Below are positions 46,026 to 56,310 of a DNA stretch of 64,000 nt, in pieces; the stretch's first letter is position 1, and every line of letters begins with the position of its first letter. The stretch is from Chelydra serpentina (Eukaryota > Chordata > Testudines > Chelydridae). The translations under genes were made by a program, and so were the position numbers. Below the pieces are notes generated by a model. It ran no database searches. It was not told the origin of the DNA and was given only the letters and a program-made list of their open reading frames with translations. Where the stretch lies: NCBI GenBank assembly GCA_037349315.1, contig JBAIAC010000040.1, positions 16,944,001 through 17,008,000 of the forward strand. Reading direction: 5' to 3'.

Positions 46026-46071
46026 TGCCCCCACGGCTGGACATTAGGTGCCCCTACGGCTGGGCATTAGG
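46026..46071 (+). repeat. Two-copy tandem repeat, 23-bp unit
   Basis: TGCCCCCACGGCTGGACATT (plus AGG) is followed directly by TGCCCCTACGGCTGGGCATT (plus AGG), with two differences. Confidence 0.85.
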
Positions 46072-47023
46072 AGAACCCCAATAGGATATCAGATTGGGGT
46101 GATGCCCCGGTGAGCAGCTGGTACCCTGCTCCAGACCCCAAGTCACATCAAGGGATAACCCCAGCAGAGAACTGCCCGTTGGGTTCTGGGGGGAAGGATA
46201 TTGCTGCAGAGTGATGTTGGCACCCCATTCTGCCCTGTGCCCCCAGAGTGCTATGCTAGATATTAGTCCCCACCATTTGCAGAAGCATAGGAAGAACTCT
46301 AAGCCTAGGTGGACAAAGAGACACTTTCAGGCAAAGAAGCTCCATTAGCCGGGATTGGCTCCCTGGTCAGCAGTAAATGGCTTATCTTCCTGGTCAGAGT
46401 CCGGCTAGTACACTGGCTAGGTGGCGGGGGGCACACAGGCAATGCCGTGCTTTCAAGGCCCAGCCCCACAGCAGGGGCGGGGTGGGGATGCATGGCCCAA
46501 GCAGCAGTTCCCAGAGGCATTGTCCCCTAAGCAGACCGCTCCTCCTAGAGCTCCAAAAGAGAGGTGCTGATAAACCTATGCACAGATGTAACATATGGGC
46601 CCCAGATGGCCAGCATTTCGGTCTGTGTCGGGAAGGAGGGCATGGCCAGCTGGTTTCAATGGGAGACACCCGTCTCCAGCCTGGGAGGAGCAGGGCTCGC
46701 TCGCATGACAAAGATTAGGTCCTTACCAGAGAGAGGCGCCCTAACCAGAGCCAGTCGGAACGTGTTCGTTAAAATGTGGTTTTTCGTGAAAGCCAAAATG
46801 TTTTGCAGGGATTTATCGGTTACTGGGTCTGGGGAGGGGAGAGCGGGAGACCAAGGCAGGTTCTTGCTCTATGGCTTGGGGGGTTAGAGGCCAGGTTTGA
46901 GTCCCTGATGCAGAGTGATCTGGAATAAACCACCATTTACTGAGGGTCCTGGTGGAGTCTCCATCCCTGACCATCGCCTGGGAGGCGGAAGAAGCAGCAG
47001 GATGTTTTTCTAAAAGCCCTGCT

Positions 47024-47113
47024 CCAGGAATGACTGCGGGGCAGGTCTCTGGCCTGGGCTACCCAGGCTGTCAGAGCAGAGGGTCACCATGGTCACTTCT
47101 GGCCTTGAAACCG
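47024..47113 (+). repeat. CR1 LINE 3' end fragment, diverged
   Basis: GCTCCAGGAATGACTGCGGG, then GTCTCTGGCCTG and GGTCACTTCTGGCCTTGAAA resemble the copy at 29828-29931. Confidence 0.6.
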
Positions 47114-47599
47114 CTGAATCTCTTCCCTGGGGCAGCTGCAGCCGGGTTCGCCCCCTCCGAAGAGACGTTGCAGCAGCCTGTTGAGAAGGAGGCTGTTTCG
47201 GGTGCTCTCCTGCATGGTTGTATGGGAAGGAGCTACCTGGTCTCGCTGAATGAAGCCGCCCTCCATTTCCTCGCAAACCCCTCTGCAATAACTAGCTCTG
47301 GTGTTGTTGGTCTATTGCCCAGGGGTGAATCAAAACAGCTTCTGTCCGTTTTAGCTGCACAATTAATTTAGAAAGGGCATTAAAAGGCCTAATCTAACTA
47401 ACGAGGATAAGACGCGGAAGGTGATTACGCATCTGCCTCTCCCAGCAACAGGCGCATCCGGCAATAAATATGCAGATTTGGACGCAGTTCAGGCAGCCAC
47501 GAGCGCGTCGTTGGTAGCTGCAGAAAGGAGCGAAGAAAAGCTCGGTGGAGCTGTCTCACCAGCAGGAGTTAGTCCCTCACCCGCCTTGGCTCTTTAAGT

Positions 47600-47760
47600 A
47601 GAACACGGGGAGACAGGAGGTCCTGAGTTCAAATCCTAGCTCTGCTACTGCATGACCTTGGCTACTGACTCACCTTTCTGTGCCTAAGGGTCCCCCTCCT
47701 TAAAATGGGGGGATCATAATACTAGCTACCTCCCAGGGATATTGTGAAGCCTGACTGGTC
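47600..47760 (+). repeat. MIR SINE
   Basis: GGTCCTGAGTTCAAATCCTA is the B-box region. TGCATGACCTTGGCTACTGA, CTTTCTGTGCCTAAGGGTCC and TTAAAATGGGGGGATCATAA follow in MIR order. Confidence 0.8.
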
Positions 47761-49120
47761 AAGACAAGCTTGTGACCTGGTTGCTGGGGTGGGATGGCTG
47801 AGAAGCAGGGTGTAGTTCCTTGCTCTCGTTGGACTCTGGCGTGTGTTGGCACTGCAGAGATCTGCAGTTTTCTCCTGGTAGCCCCACTCTGTCACACACA
47901 CTCACTAGAAGTGGTTGCTCCTTCTCTCTCTGAGCCTCCCGTGGTATCACCAAGTATCACGGATCGTCCCAAGCAAAGGTACGTTTTGGTCCAGTAGCTC
48001 CTGCGATGGACAAGGGCAGATGAAATAAACCCAGAACCTCTCTCAACGGTGGCCCAGAGCAACTCTTGTCTCTCCCCCACAACTGCTCAGTGAAATACAA
48101 AAAACAGGCATTTTCTTGCCTGAGCCTGAACATCCCAGCAGCCTGATGACACCAAAAATACAGACGAGTCATGTCTTGCTGCTCAAACTCACAATCTGCT
48201 TTAGGTTCTGATGGAATCGGGTAGCTCCCAGCTGCTTCTTCTGCACCTCCAGCCAGCTCCCACAACCATCCACCACCTTCCTCCCCATGGCCCATATTCC
48301 TCTCCCTTACCCACCGAGGTCCTGCTGCATCTTCTCCACCCACAGCTTCTCCCTCCCACAGCCAGGTGGGGCATTGCTGCCTCTTCCCACGGCCAGTCGG
48401 TCAATGTTTCCTCTTCCTGGTCTATTTCTCATCAGCGGGCGATTCCGGAGTTTATTTAGTTCAGGGCTCCCTCCCTTTGCTGCGCTGTGTGAGCCGCGTG
48501 TCCTGGAGCTCCCGGAAGGGAAGACTGGGATATTTTGGGTGGGAGGGTTGAAGCTGTACTTGTAATTTTGCTTTTGAGGCCACTAGGAAATCTCTTTTGC
48601 TTGTTGATATCCCCTTCCCCCCCATTTCCCCACAACTGCACAGTCACCTGCTTTTTATAACTCACCACCCTGGCACCTGAGCTAAGCGAAAAGCATGCCC
48701 TGTTGCCCTCCACTGGGTATTGTTATTGCCCTAACAATTTAGGCTAGAGATGGGATTTTTTTTCCCATATCAAAATAAGATGGGAATCAAAGCAGCTGGC
48801 TGGATAAAATTGACTTCTAGCACCTCGTGCCGTCAGGACCTCACCCAGCTACAAAGCCTTTTCTCCAGGGAAAAGTTATTTGTTGTAATAAGGGACAGCA
48901 AAGTGCTCCGATTACATGGCGTTCATGAATATGGACGACACAGCACGTCCCGTAAAATCTTCTTCCTTGGGGAACAGCAGCTACACCGGTCTAATGAAGG
49001 AGGGGGTATTGGCTGTGATCAGTGAACGGAAGACTGGCAGCAGCTTTGGTAAACAAAGGTGGCGCTAAAATAGTAATGCCACTGCTGATAATGAGTGTTT
49101 CTAAGTAGGTAGCATTGAGG
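47761..49120. other. Putative intron DNA, nothing recognised
   Basis: The segment 48210-48450 is pyrimidine-rich and open in several frames, which I read as composition, not coding. Confidence 0.4.
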
Positions 49121-49300
49121 GGCAGTGTGGTCTAGCAGAGGAGGCTCTGTTCCCATCTCTGCTACTGACTCACCCTGTGACCTTGGGCAAGTTACTTCGC
49201 CTCTCTTCTCTGCCGCTCTGGTTTATTTTGACTGCAAGTACTTCAGGGCAGGGGCCCTTCTTATGCATCTGTGCAGCACCTACACAACGGGGCCCCTTCA
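49121..49300 (+). repeat. MIR SINE followed by L3-type fragment
   Basis: GGGGCAGTGTGGTCTAGCAG and CTGTGACCTTGGGCAAGTTA are MIR head and core. From about 49229, GACTGCAAGTACTTCAGGGC and GTGCAGCACCTACACAACGG are an L3-type 3' end. Confidence 0.7.
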
Positions 49301-49861
49301 GTCTCTGATATTTCTGCAAACAAAGGGGCCTAGTAACACCAGTCATGAGGTACACACTTTTCCTTTAAGAAGTGAGTGGCTAGATGCCACCCCACCTGGT
49401 GAGGCGCATGGTAGAAAAACAGCTGTCATGAGAGCACTGAACAGCCGTCCGGTGCGGGGGTCAAATCCTAGGCTGGATCTGAAGTGAGAAGTCTCTGATC
49501 TCTCTCCACACCCTCAGCAACCAGTTAGTCTGTTTGCCTATCTGGAGACACCCCCCCTAAAATCCCCCAAACCCTTCACTCTCCCCTCCTCCGCTAGTCA
49601 GCGGACTGCTAAAAAGCTGTGGTGCGTAGCCAAGAACATAAGCACTGTGGAATTTGCAGCTGATCTGAAACACAGGTGGGAGGGAGGGAGGGAGGGAGGA
49701 AAGGGGGCAGTACACGATCCGATCCCATTTATTGACGAGCAAAGCCGTCCTCCACATCGCACAAAGAGGAGGCTGGAAAATCTGCGAGTGAGTCAGACTG
49801 AGGAGCAATTCTCGTGCCCTCCTCCAGAACCGCTCGTGCGACGCTGCAACACGGGTGATGG
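49301..49861. other. Putative intron DNA with a (GGGA)n repeat
   Basis: A GGGA-type simple repeat lies at 49677-49700. No gene seen. Confidence 0.5.
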
Positions 49862-49998
49862 GGAGAATTCCCTCCTGACCCCGAGCTGGAAATTAGCTCC
49901 TGCCCTGAAGCATGAGGATTGATTGACCTGGTGGCTTGTATCCGAGCTAGTGTAATTGCCCTGCCTGGTCATGGGAATGCCTGATAGACAGTATCAGC
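49862..49998 (+). repeat. Unclassified dispersed repeat pair, copy 1
   Basis: GAATTCCCTCCTGACCCCGA, GCCCTGAAGCATGAGGATTG and CATGGGAATGCCTGATAGAC match 51897-52031 in order and spacing. Confidence 0.7.
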
Positions 49999-51896
49999 GT
50001 ACAATCTGCTCGTGCCAAAAGCAGGGTGCCAGGCCTATGAAGGTGTATGCTTGTGTATTTGTGTGTATGCCTGTGCTGGCCCATCTGCAGTGCACACTAC
50101 ATGGCAGTCTCTTCATGCGAGAGGGGCGACACGGGCGCCGTTAGAAACTGAGCATCCTCAGCTCACCGCCGAAGGGCAAATGCCTGTCTTATTTGTGACC
50201 CTTTTCAGAGCCTCCTTCTCCTGTTTATTCTCCCCACCGACCCAGAGCAGGACAAAGGGGAGAACTGAAGCTCACGCACCAGCCAATCATTTTCAGGTCA
50301 GCCAGCTGGGCACCAGCAGAATGGGCAGCGTCTTTGGGCTAATGGTAGGTGGGGCAGATTTTCATGTGTGGGCACAATGGGTGTATCCCTAAGGATGCAT
50401 AGGAACGGTGAATGCCTGCAAGCCACTGCCTGAGTACGCACAGACGAGCCATTACCTGCTTTGTGGGCAGTTTTGTACCCCGTTCATTGGCTCTTCGACT
50501 TGGGCAGGCAACGGGGCAGACGGATTCTGCCACTGTCATTATCCAGGATGAGTGCTTGGGAGTATGCAGCACTCGCCTGACTGGTGAAATAACAGGGGAA
50601 ATGTCGTATAAGGTGGTTCTGGTTCTTGTGACAGTCAGAAAAGAGAGTCCTGCTTTAGACTTGCTTGGTGCTCTCCCTTAGGCCACCTGCAATATTTTGG
50701 GCGGGGGAGATGATTCTCCTTCACAACGCATTGCCGCAGCCAACATCAGGACCAGGTGAATTCATATTAGCCGCGCTAGTGGCATGCAGCCATTCTCATC
50801 TAAGGGAAATCCTTGGCGCTTGGCCTTTAGAAGGCTGGGGATCGAATATTTAGAACTCTAGCAGCAAAGATGCAATTTACAAAAAGTGAATGTTAAACCA
50901 ACGGACCCCCTGAATTCGAGGGGTTTCATCGATTTCTCCCATTCGTTCCGACAAGGCCGCGGTTAACGGTGACATTTTCCCGGCAGCACCTTTGCGACTG
51001 AACAGCTGCCGGCTCATTACCTATGAATCTGAATTAACTGCCAATCAGAAGAGTCTGCCTGGGGTTGCTGCTGGGGAATTACTGAAGCCCCTTTGACGAT
51101 TTAGCTGTAAATTTGCTTTTCTTTCATTTGTGGGAGTCTGGGCTGACGCAAAGGGCTGTGATTAACGGGACGGTGCAGAAGGCTACCCTGGGGATTAGTC
51201 TGCCTAGGCCTCATTGCCTACCTGGGACGGGAAACTCTTTGCCTCATTTCAAACGTCCAGGCCGGGATTGCATTTACGTCCGGCTTTGGAAAACCCGGGG
51301 GGAAAACAGGAGAGGAGATGGGCGGAGAAGGGGAAACTGTTGAAAGACAGACCCTGCTGTAGCAGAGTGAATAGGAAATGCGCAGGGAGTGTGGCACAAA
51401 GGAGTGGAGGGGAAAAGAGTGAAAATGGATGCTGTACGTATGTATATGTTGTACACTGGGCAGCCACTGGTGTGTGTCTGTGTGCGTATGGCCGTGCGTA
51501 TATCAGTGTGTGTGTGTGACTGTATATCTCAGTGGAACTTCCCTAGCAATCAAATGGCATTAAAAAACAAATGTTGTCACTCTAACTCGTCACCCTTATT
51601 ACCAGGCATGAAGCCCGTCTAGTCCCGTACCACACTGTGGGGCTGTCCCCCTCCGGTGCCAAGGCAGTCAGTAGCACGGCACATGTCTCAGCCCTGCACC
51701 TGGCTGGCCCATGCCCCCAGAGGCCACGCTGGCCTTGTATCTGTGTGTCGGCAACATAAAAGTTTCCAAGTCTCCCTTCCCACCTGCTAATCAGCTCATT
51801 CATGAAACTGGCAACCTGCAGCTAACATTCCATTGCCCTTGTAATTCAGACAGTTAGTGACCAGGTAAGAAGCCAAAAGCAATTTTAAAAAAAGTG
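49999..51896. other. Putative intron DNA, nothing recognised
   Basis: GT-rich simple sequence at 51465-51525. The rest is unique-looking. Confidence 0.4.
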
Positions 51897-52031
51897 GTGA
51901 CAATTCCTTCCTGACCCCAAGCTGGAAATCAGCTTCTGGCCTGAAGCATGTGGATGGATCACACGTGTGGTTTGCATCCCAGATAGCATTACTGCAGCAT
52001 TTAGTGCTCATGGGAATGCCTGATACACAGT
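51897..52031 (+). repeat. Unclassified dispersed repeat pair, copy 2
   Basis: CAATTCCTTCCTGACCCCAA, GGCCTGAAGCATGTGGATGG and CATGGGAATGCCTGATACAC correspond to 49862-49998. The shared word order suggests a LINE 3' region. Confidence 0.7.
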
Positions 52032-52244
52032 ATGGCCTTTTTATAAAGGCTTCTAATTTTGCATCCTCAATGAACCATAGCCACAAGCAACAGAATATGG
52101 ATGCCCGAGTGTGTGGTTACCCCTTGGACAGAGACATAGGCAGACAGGTAAGTTTAGTTAGGTGGAGTATCCTGCGGTACCCCTGGCCTGATGCCACCCA
52201 TCGCTAGTACCTACTGCAGAACACAGGGAAATAAGAATCCTGTG

Positions 52245-52798
52245 AGAGACGCTCTGGGATGGGCTGGGGATGAAGATTTTGGGTGCAGGAGGGGGCTCTG
52301 GGCTGGGGCAGGGGCTTGGGGTGAGGGGGGGTGAGGGCTCCGGCTGGGGGTGTGGGGCTGGGGATGAAGGGTTTGAGGTGCAGGAAGGTGCTCCAGGCTG
52401 GGGATGATGGGGTCCGGAGGGTGGGAGGGGGATCAGGGCTGGGGGTTGGGGCATGGGAGGGCTCCGGGGTGCAGGCTCCGGGTGGCACTTACCTGAAGCA
52501 GCTCCCGGAAGCTGCGGCATGTCCCCCCTCCAGCTCCTGTGCGGAGGCGTGACCAGCAGCTTTCTGTGCTGCCCCATCTGCAGGCGCCGCTTCCGGCCAA
52601 TGGGAGCTGCAAAGCCGGCGCTTGGGGCAGGGGCAGCATGTGGAGCCCCCTGGCTGCCCCTCTACGTAGGAGCCAGAGGGGGGACATGCCACTGCTTCCA
52701 GGAGTTGCAGGGAGCTTGCTTTAGCCCCTATGTGCTGCCGATCGGACTGGTGCTGTCCAGAGGGTGTTCCGGTCGAAAATCGGACACCTGGCAACCCT
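52245..52798 (-). repeat. GC-rich turtle interspersed repeat
   Basis: On the - strand it begins AGGGTTGCCAGGTGTCCGAT and runs through GC-rich sequence to repeated CCCCAGCC-type units. On the + strand, the unit around GGGCTGGGGATGAAG recurs 96 bases apart, near 52260 and 52356. I recognise it as a common turtle repeat of uncertain class. The reading frames here (52158-52577 -, 52453-52944 +) are repeat-derived. Confidence 0.75.
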
Positions 52799-54604
52799 TA
52801 CATTGTGGGATAAGGGCCTTAGCAAGTTCGCCTTGTAGCAAAGCAGAAAGAGACAAAACCTTCACTCCAGCCGAGAGAGGGCCCCGCACAAGGCCAATGA
52901 TAAAGTTCCATTTAAATCCCTGGCCTGAAGTAGGATGCAAGTGATGCATAGACCTTGTGCTGGTTTCTCTCCATTAGAGCCAGGGAAGAGCTGCAAACAA
53001 TGGGCCTTGGATAGTTGCTCCCAAGTGAAATACATTTGTTTCAGCTGCGCCTGTGCCCCCTTTGTGTCCATCCTGCAGGTGGGGTTCACTAGCACGAAGG
53101 CTCCCGTAAAGCGAATTTCAATGCCACGCGGAGGAGCTGAATTTTAAATCCACACAAGGGAGTGGTCACACTTGCTCACTCATCCAATCAGGGAACTGGA
53201 ACAATACCATGCGACTGATTGGACCACTCTTAGCGACTCGGGATTGGCTACGTTCAGAGAATTGTTTGTGAGCAATTTGGATAGTTTAACATAAAATGCA
53301 AAAGGGACATGTTCAATAGCAAATACACGAGAGGAAACTGATCTGCTTGGGGACACTCAGCAGAAAAAGTGATCAGTTATCTGTTGTGAGTTATTGGCCC
53401 ATCCCTAAGTCATTATTAATAAGAGCTCATTCAGATCGGGGAAGTGCATTGTCCGTCTGACCCCTGCAGTCGTTCACCTTGATCTGGGGTGAATAGGCTG
53501 AGAGCAGCGGATATAAATTGATTAGAGTACGATAAATGCAATGGTAATTAGCATAAATCCATGCGCCCGTGCCTGCTGCCTGGCCCTTGGTGTGATGAAG
53601 AGGGAATGTGAAGAGGGAAAGACCTGAATGAACAGAAAGAAAGGCCAGAAAAGGAAAGTGATCACAGTGGCCTGCTGCCCTGATTCTAGGAGGAGCTCCC
53701 GAGATGCTCACGGGAGGCTAGCAGTCAGTTTTGCACTGTTGTCCTTCGCGTGAGCAGTTCCAGGTTCACGAGTCTTCTCACCACATTTTCTGTCTGCTAC
53801 TACTTGTCTCATTAGCACCTTAAAAATCTTTCTCCCCCTTTTGCAAATGCAGCTAAATAGTAGTACAAACCCCAGGGAGGAACACAGAGCTGCAGAGAGA
53901 AGGTCTGAAGAGGGGGTCTGGAAGGCCTAGCTAGAGACACGCAGTAGCCTCTGTATACAGATATTCTCTCTCTCTCTCCCGCAGCAAGGCAAAGGGCCGC
54001 AATGTAATTAGACCTTTCCAAATCACACCGGCTCCTCAGGGTTCTGTGACTTGATGACACCATTGCCAGGGGTAATTTTCCTGCCCTTGGGTACATTCCT
54101 CTTGCCCACAATAAGAACGTGTGCCTTTTGGGACGTGTGGCCAAAGAAAGTTGAGATGGTGCCAGACGTGTATGGGGTCCAGACGGCGAGTGTGTGGCCA
54201 GAGAGGAGCCAGGACAGGGGCTGGAGAAGGCTACTTTCTCCTCAAAATAGATGTGGTAGCTGAGGCAACAGAGATACAAAGGCTAAGAGCCAGGCTTCTA
54301 GCAAAGCAGACTCCAAGTGCTGAGCAGCTCTTCTGAAAATCTAGCTGTAAGTGTCACCGTGGGAGCTGCCGGGAGCGGAGCCAGTTTGAAAATCTGGCCT
54401 CATTTGTGGGGGCTGAGCTCATTTGAAAACCTGACCTCCCCGGGGGGAAAGCAGCTAGGATGAGGCCTGGGCATGGAAGGAATTCACACAGGTATCTTTG
54501 CACAACACAGCAGTAGACACACAGCTAGAGCAGTTTGACGGGCAGGAGCTAAACAATGACTGGGTTGGCTAATCCTGAGAGGAAGGCCAGTTTTGTGGAG
54601 CAGC
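52799..54604. other. Putative intron DNA, no gene seen
   Basis: Three CCAAT-type boxes within 65 bases lie at 53184-53248. A CT-rich simple stretch lies at 53964-53980. A TTTGAAAATCTGGCCTCATT-type repeat pair lies at 54385-54440. Confidence 0.4.
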
Positions 54605-54712
54605 AGTCAGGAGAGCCGGGTTCTATCACTTACTCGCACTGTGCCTCAGTTTCTCCATGGGCTCATGAGGCTTGTACTTGTAGAGCCTGTTGAGATCTCC
54701 AGATAGCAGGAC
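54605..54712 (+). repeat. MIR SINE fragment
   Basis: GCCGGGTTCTATCACTTACT, CTGTGCCTCAGTTTCTCCAT and CTGTTGAGATCTCCAGATAG are MIR blocks in order, with internal losses. Confidence 0.7.
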
Positions 54713-55746
54713 CCCCGGAAGCGCAAATTGTCTATTGCGTGTTACTTTGATTAGGGGGGGGAAATATGAATGTAAAACCCATTCTTTTTCTAAGTGCACA
54801 TAACCAAGGAACATCTGTTGGTTGGAGAGCATTAATTGGAAACAATGACCGTGACCGAACCTCCCTCTGCACTCAGATGTGTGCTCCATTAGGCAGGCTG
54901 CGATGAGGAGTTTGTTGCCGATGCTGGATGGCTTTGTGGTGGAGGGGTTTCCGATGGTTGCTTCTCATCTGTCAAGCAGAACGGCCTGGGAAATGCAAGA
55001 GAACGACCCCATTTAAAAGAGCTACATGGGGCTGTCCAGGTCCTGGTGGCTTTTGGTCTGGAAATAAACTATTTCTGGGTTGCATTGGATTAGAAACACC
55101 AGGAGACCAGCTGAGCCAGCTACAAGCTGGTCCTTAATATTTCTAGGCTTCAATGAAGCTAGGGGCACAGAGACACATTCAGTAAAGAAATAATGGGTGG
55201 AAAATTATCGGAACTGTAACAAATCCCCCTCCCCCGAGGTTTGGGTTCAGGGGAAGCTTTAGGCAGAGGTTTGGGTCACTTCTGCTTTTCAGGGAACTAG
55301 CTAGAGCGTCCCTACATCGGGCCAGATCTCCGGCTGGCATGAAGTGACGTTGCTCCGTTGAAGACAAGGCTCCTCGGTGTCATGTGGTAGCAGCAGCCCC
55401 GTGCTTTCCCAGAAGACAAGGGAAGACCCACGAAGCACAGGGAGCTGGGCGGATTTAGCCCAAACGAGGATCTGGCCTGATGGCCCTGGCCCATTGTGTC
55501 AGAACCGCCTGTCTGGAGCCCAGGAGCGAGTATGGCGTTTGCACGAGGAGAAGAAGCCGGGTTGATCAGTTCAGGCTGCACTCTTCGCTTGTGGTCTTAC
55601 CCTCCTTTTTCTGTGCTTACGCAGTCTGTGCACGTGACTTGCGTGCCCCCAATGCATCACTTCAACCCTGTGTGTGCAAAGGGCCTAGTGCAGGTGCGCC
55701 GCTCTGCCAGGAATTTCACCTGTCATTTCCCCCTCCAAGTGCACCT
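54713..55746. other. Putative intron DNA, nothing recognised
   Basis: Unique-looking sequence without a supported feature. Confidence 0.4.
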
Positions 55747-56021
55747 CAGGGCTCGTCTTCACTGAAGTGCTGCAGTGGTGTGGCTGCACCAGTGCAGTGT
55801 TCTCAGCTGTGCCACCGTAGTGCGTTAGTGACGACACGACTGCACCTTTGGGAGAGCTTCTCCTGTCAGCGTAGAGTTAATCTACGGGAGAAGCTCTCCC
55901 GCCAACACAGCACTGTCTACACCCGGGCTTAGGTCGGTATAACTCCCTCACTCGGGGTGTGGATTTTTCATGCCCACGAGTGACGGAATGATACTGTGAT
56001 GCGTCTGGAGTGTAGACCTGA
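55747..56021. mobile_element. Hairpin MITE
   Basis: The left end CAGGGCTCGTCTTCACT and the right end AGTGTAGACCTG pair as terminal inverted repeats. A perfect 14-bp inverted repeat (GGGAGAGCTTCTCC) lies at 55850-55863 and 55887-55900 with an inner GTAGA/TCTAC stem. Blocks such as GGGGTGTGGATTTTTCATGC at 55955 are hallmarks of this turtle MITE family. Confidence 0.8.
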
Positions 56022-56189
56022 CGTCGTTCACAAAAGAACAGGTACATTCACTGGGGGTGGGGGGGGGCGGTGTTGTGGCCACCTCCTCAACTCTGGTATG
56101 GGAAACAGGCCGGCTGTTTTGTCATTCTGAGGGAGCCGAACAGGTACCCGTAGCATGGCCACCGTGGCTTACGAGAGTGTCTGATTTAG

Positions 56190-56310
56190 CAAGCTAAGGC
56201 GAGTCCAGGCTGGGCAATGCTTAGATGGGAGACTTCCAATGAAATCTCAGGGGTCTGCACCACGTGGTGGCTGGGGTTCAGTGGGTGGTAGTCTGGGACC
56301 AGTTGGACTG
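56190..56310 (+). repeat. 5S rRNA-derived SINE fragment
   Basis: GCAAGCTAAGGCGAG, then CAATGCTTAGATGGGAGACT correspond to the AAGCTAAGCAGGG and TACTTGGATGGGAGACC blocks of 5S rRNA. GTGGTGGCTGGGGTTCAGTG resembles the downstream part of the same SINE family. Not a functional 5S gene. Confidence 0.6.

Larger units (their letters stand above)
44824..47599. other. Putative intron DNA, no gene supported
   Basis: A near-perfect tandem duplication of a 23-bp unit (TGCCCCCACGGCTGGACATT...) is at 46026-46071. A CR1 fragment is at 47024-47113. The segment 47360-47520 is AT-rich with CpGs and unique-looking. Reading frames at 46309-46887 overlap on both strands without domains. Confidence 0.4.

Noticed and set aside
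52158..52944. Long frames on both strands
   Set aside because: They follow the GC-rich repeat at 52245-52798, and their proline/glycine-rich products reflect its composition.
56190..56310. 5S rRNA gene
   Set aside because: Only parts of 5S are recognisable and they are diverged, so it is a SINE remnant.
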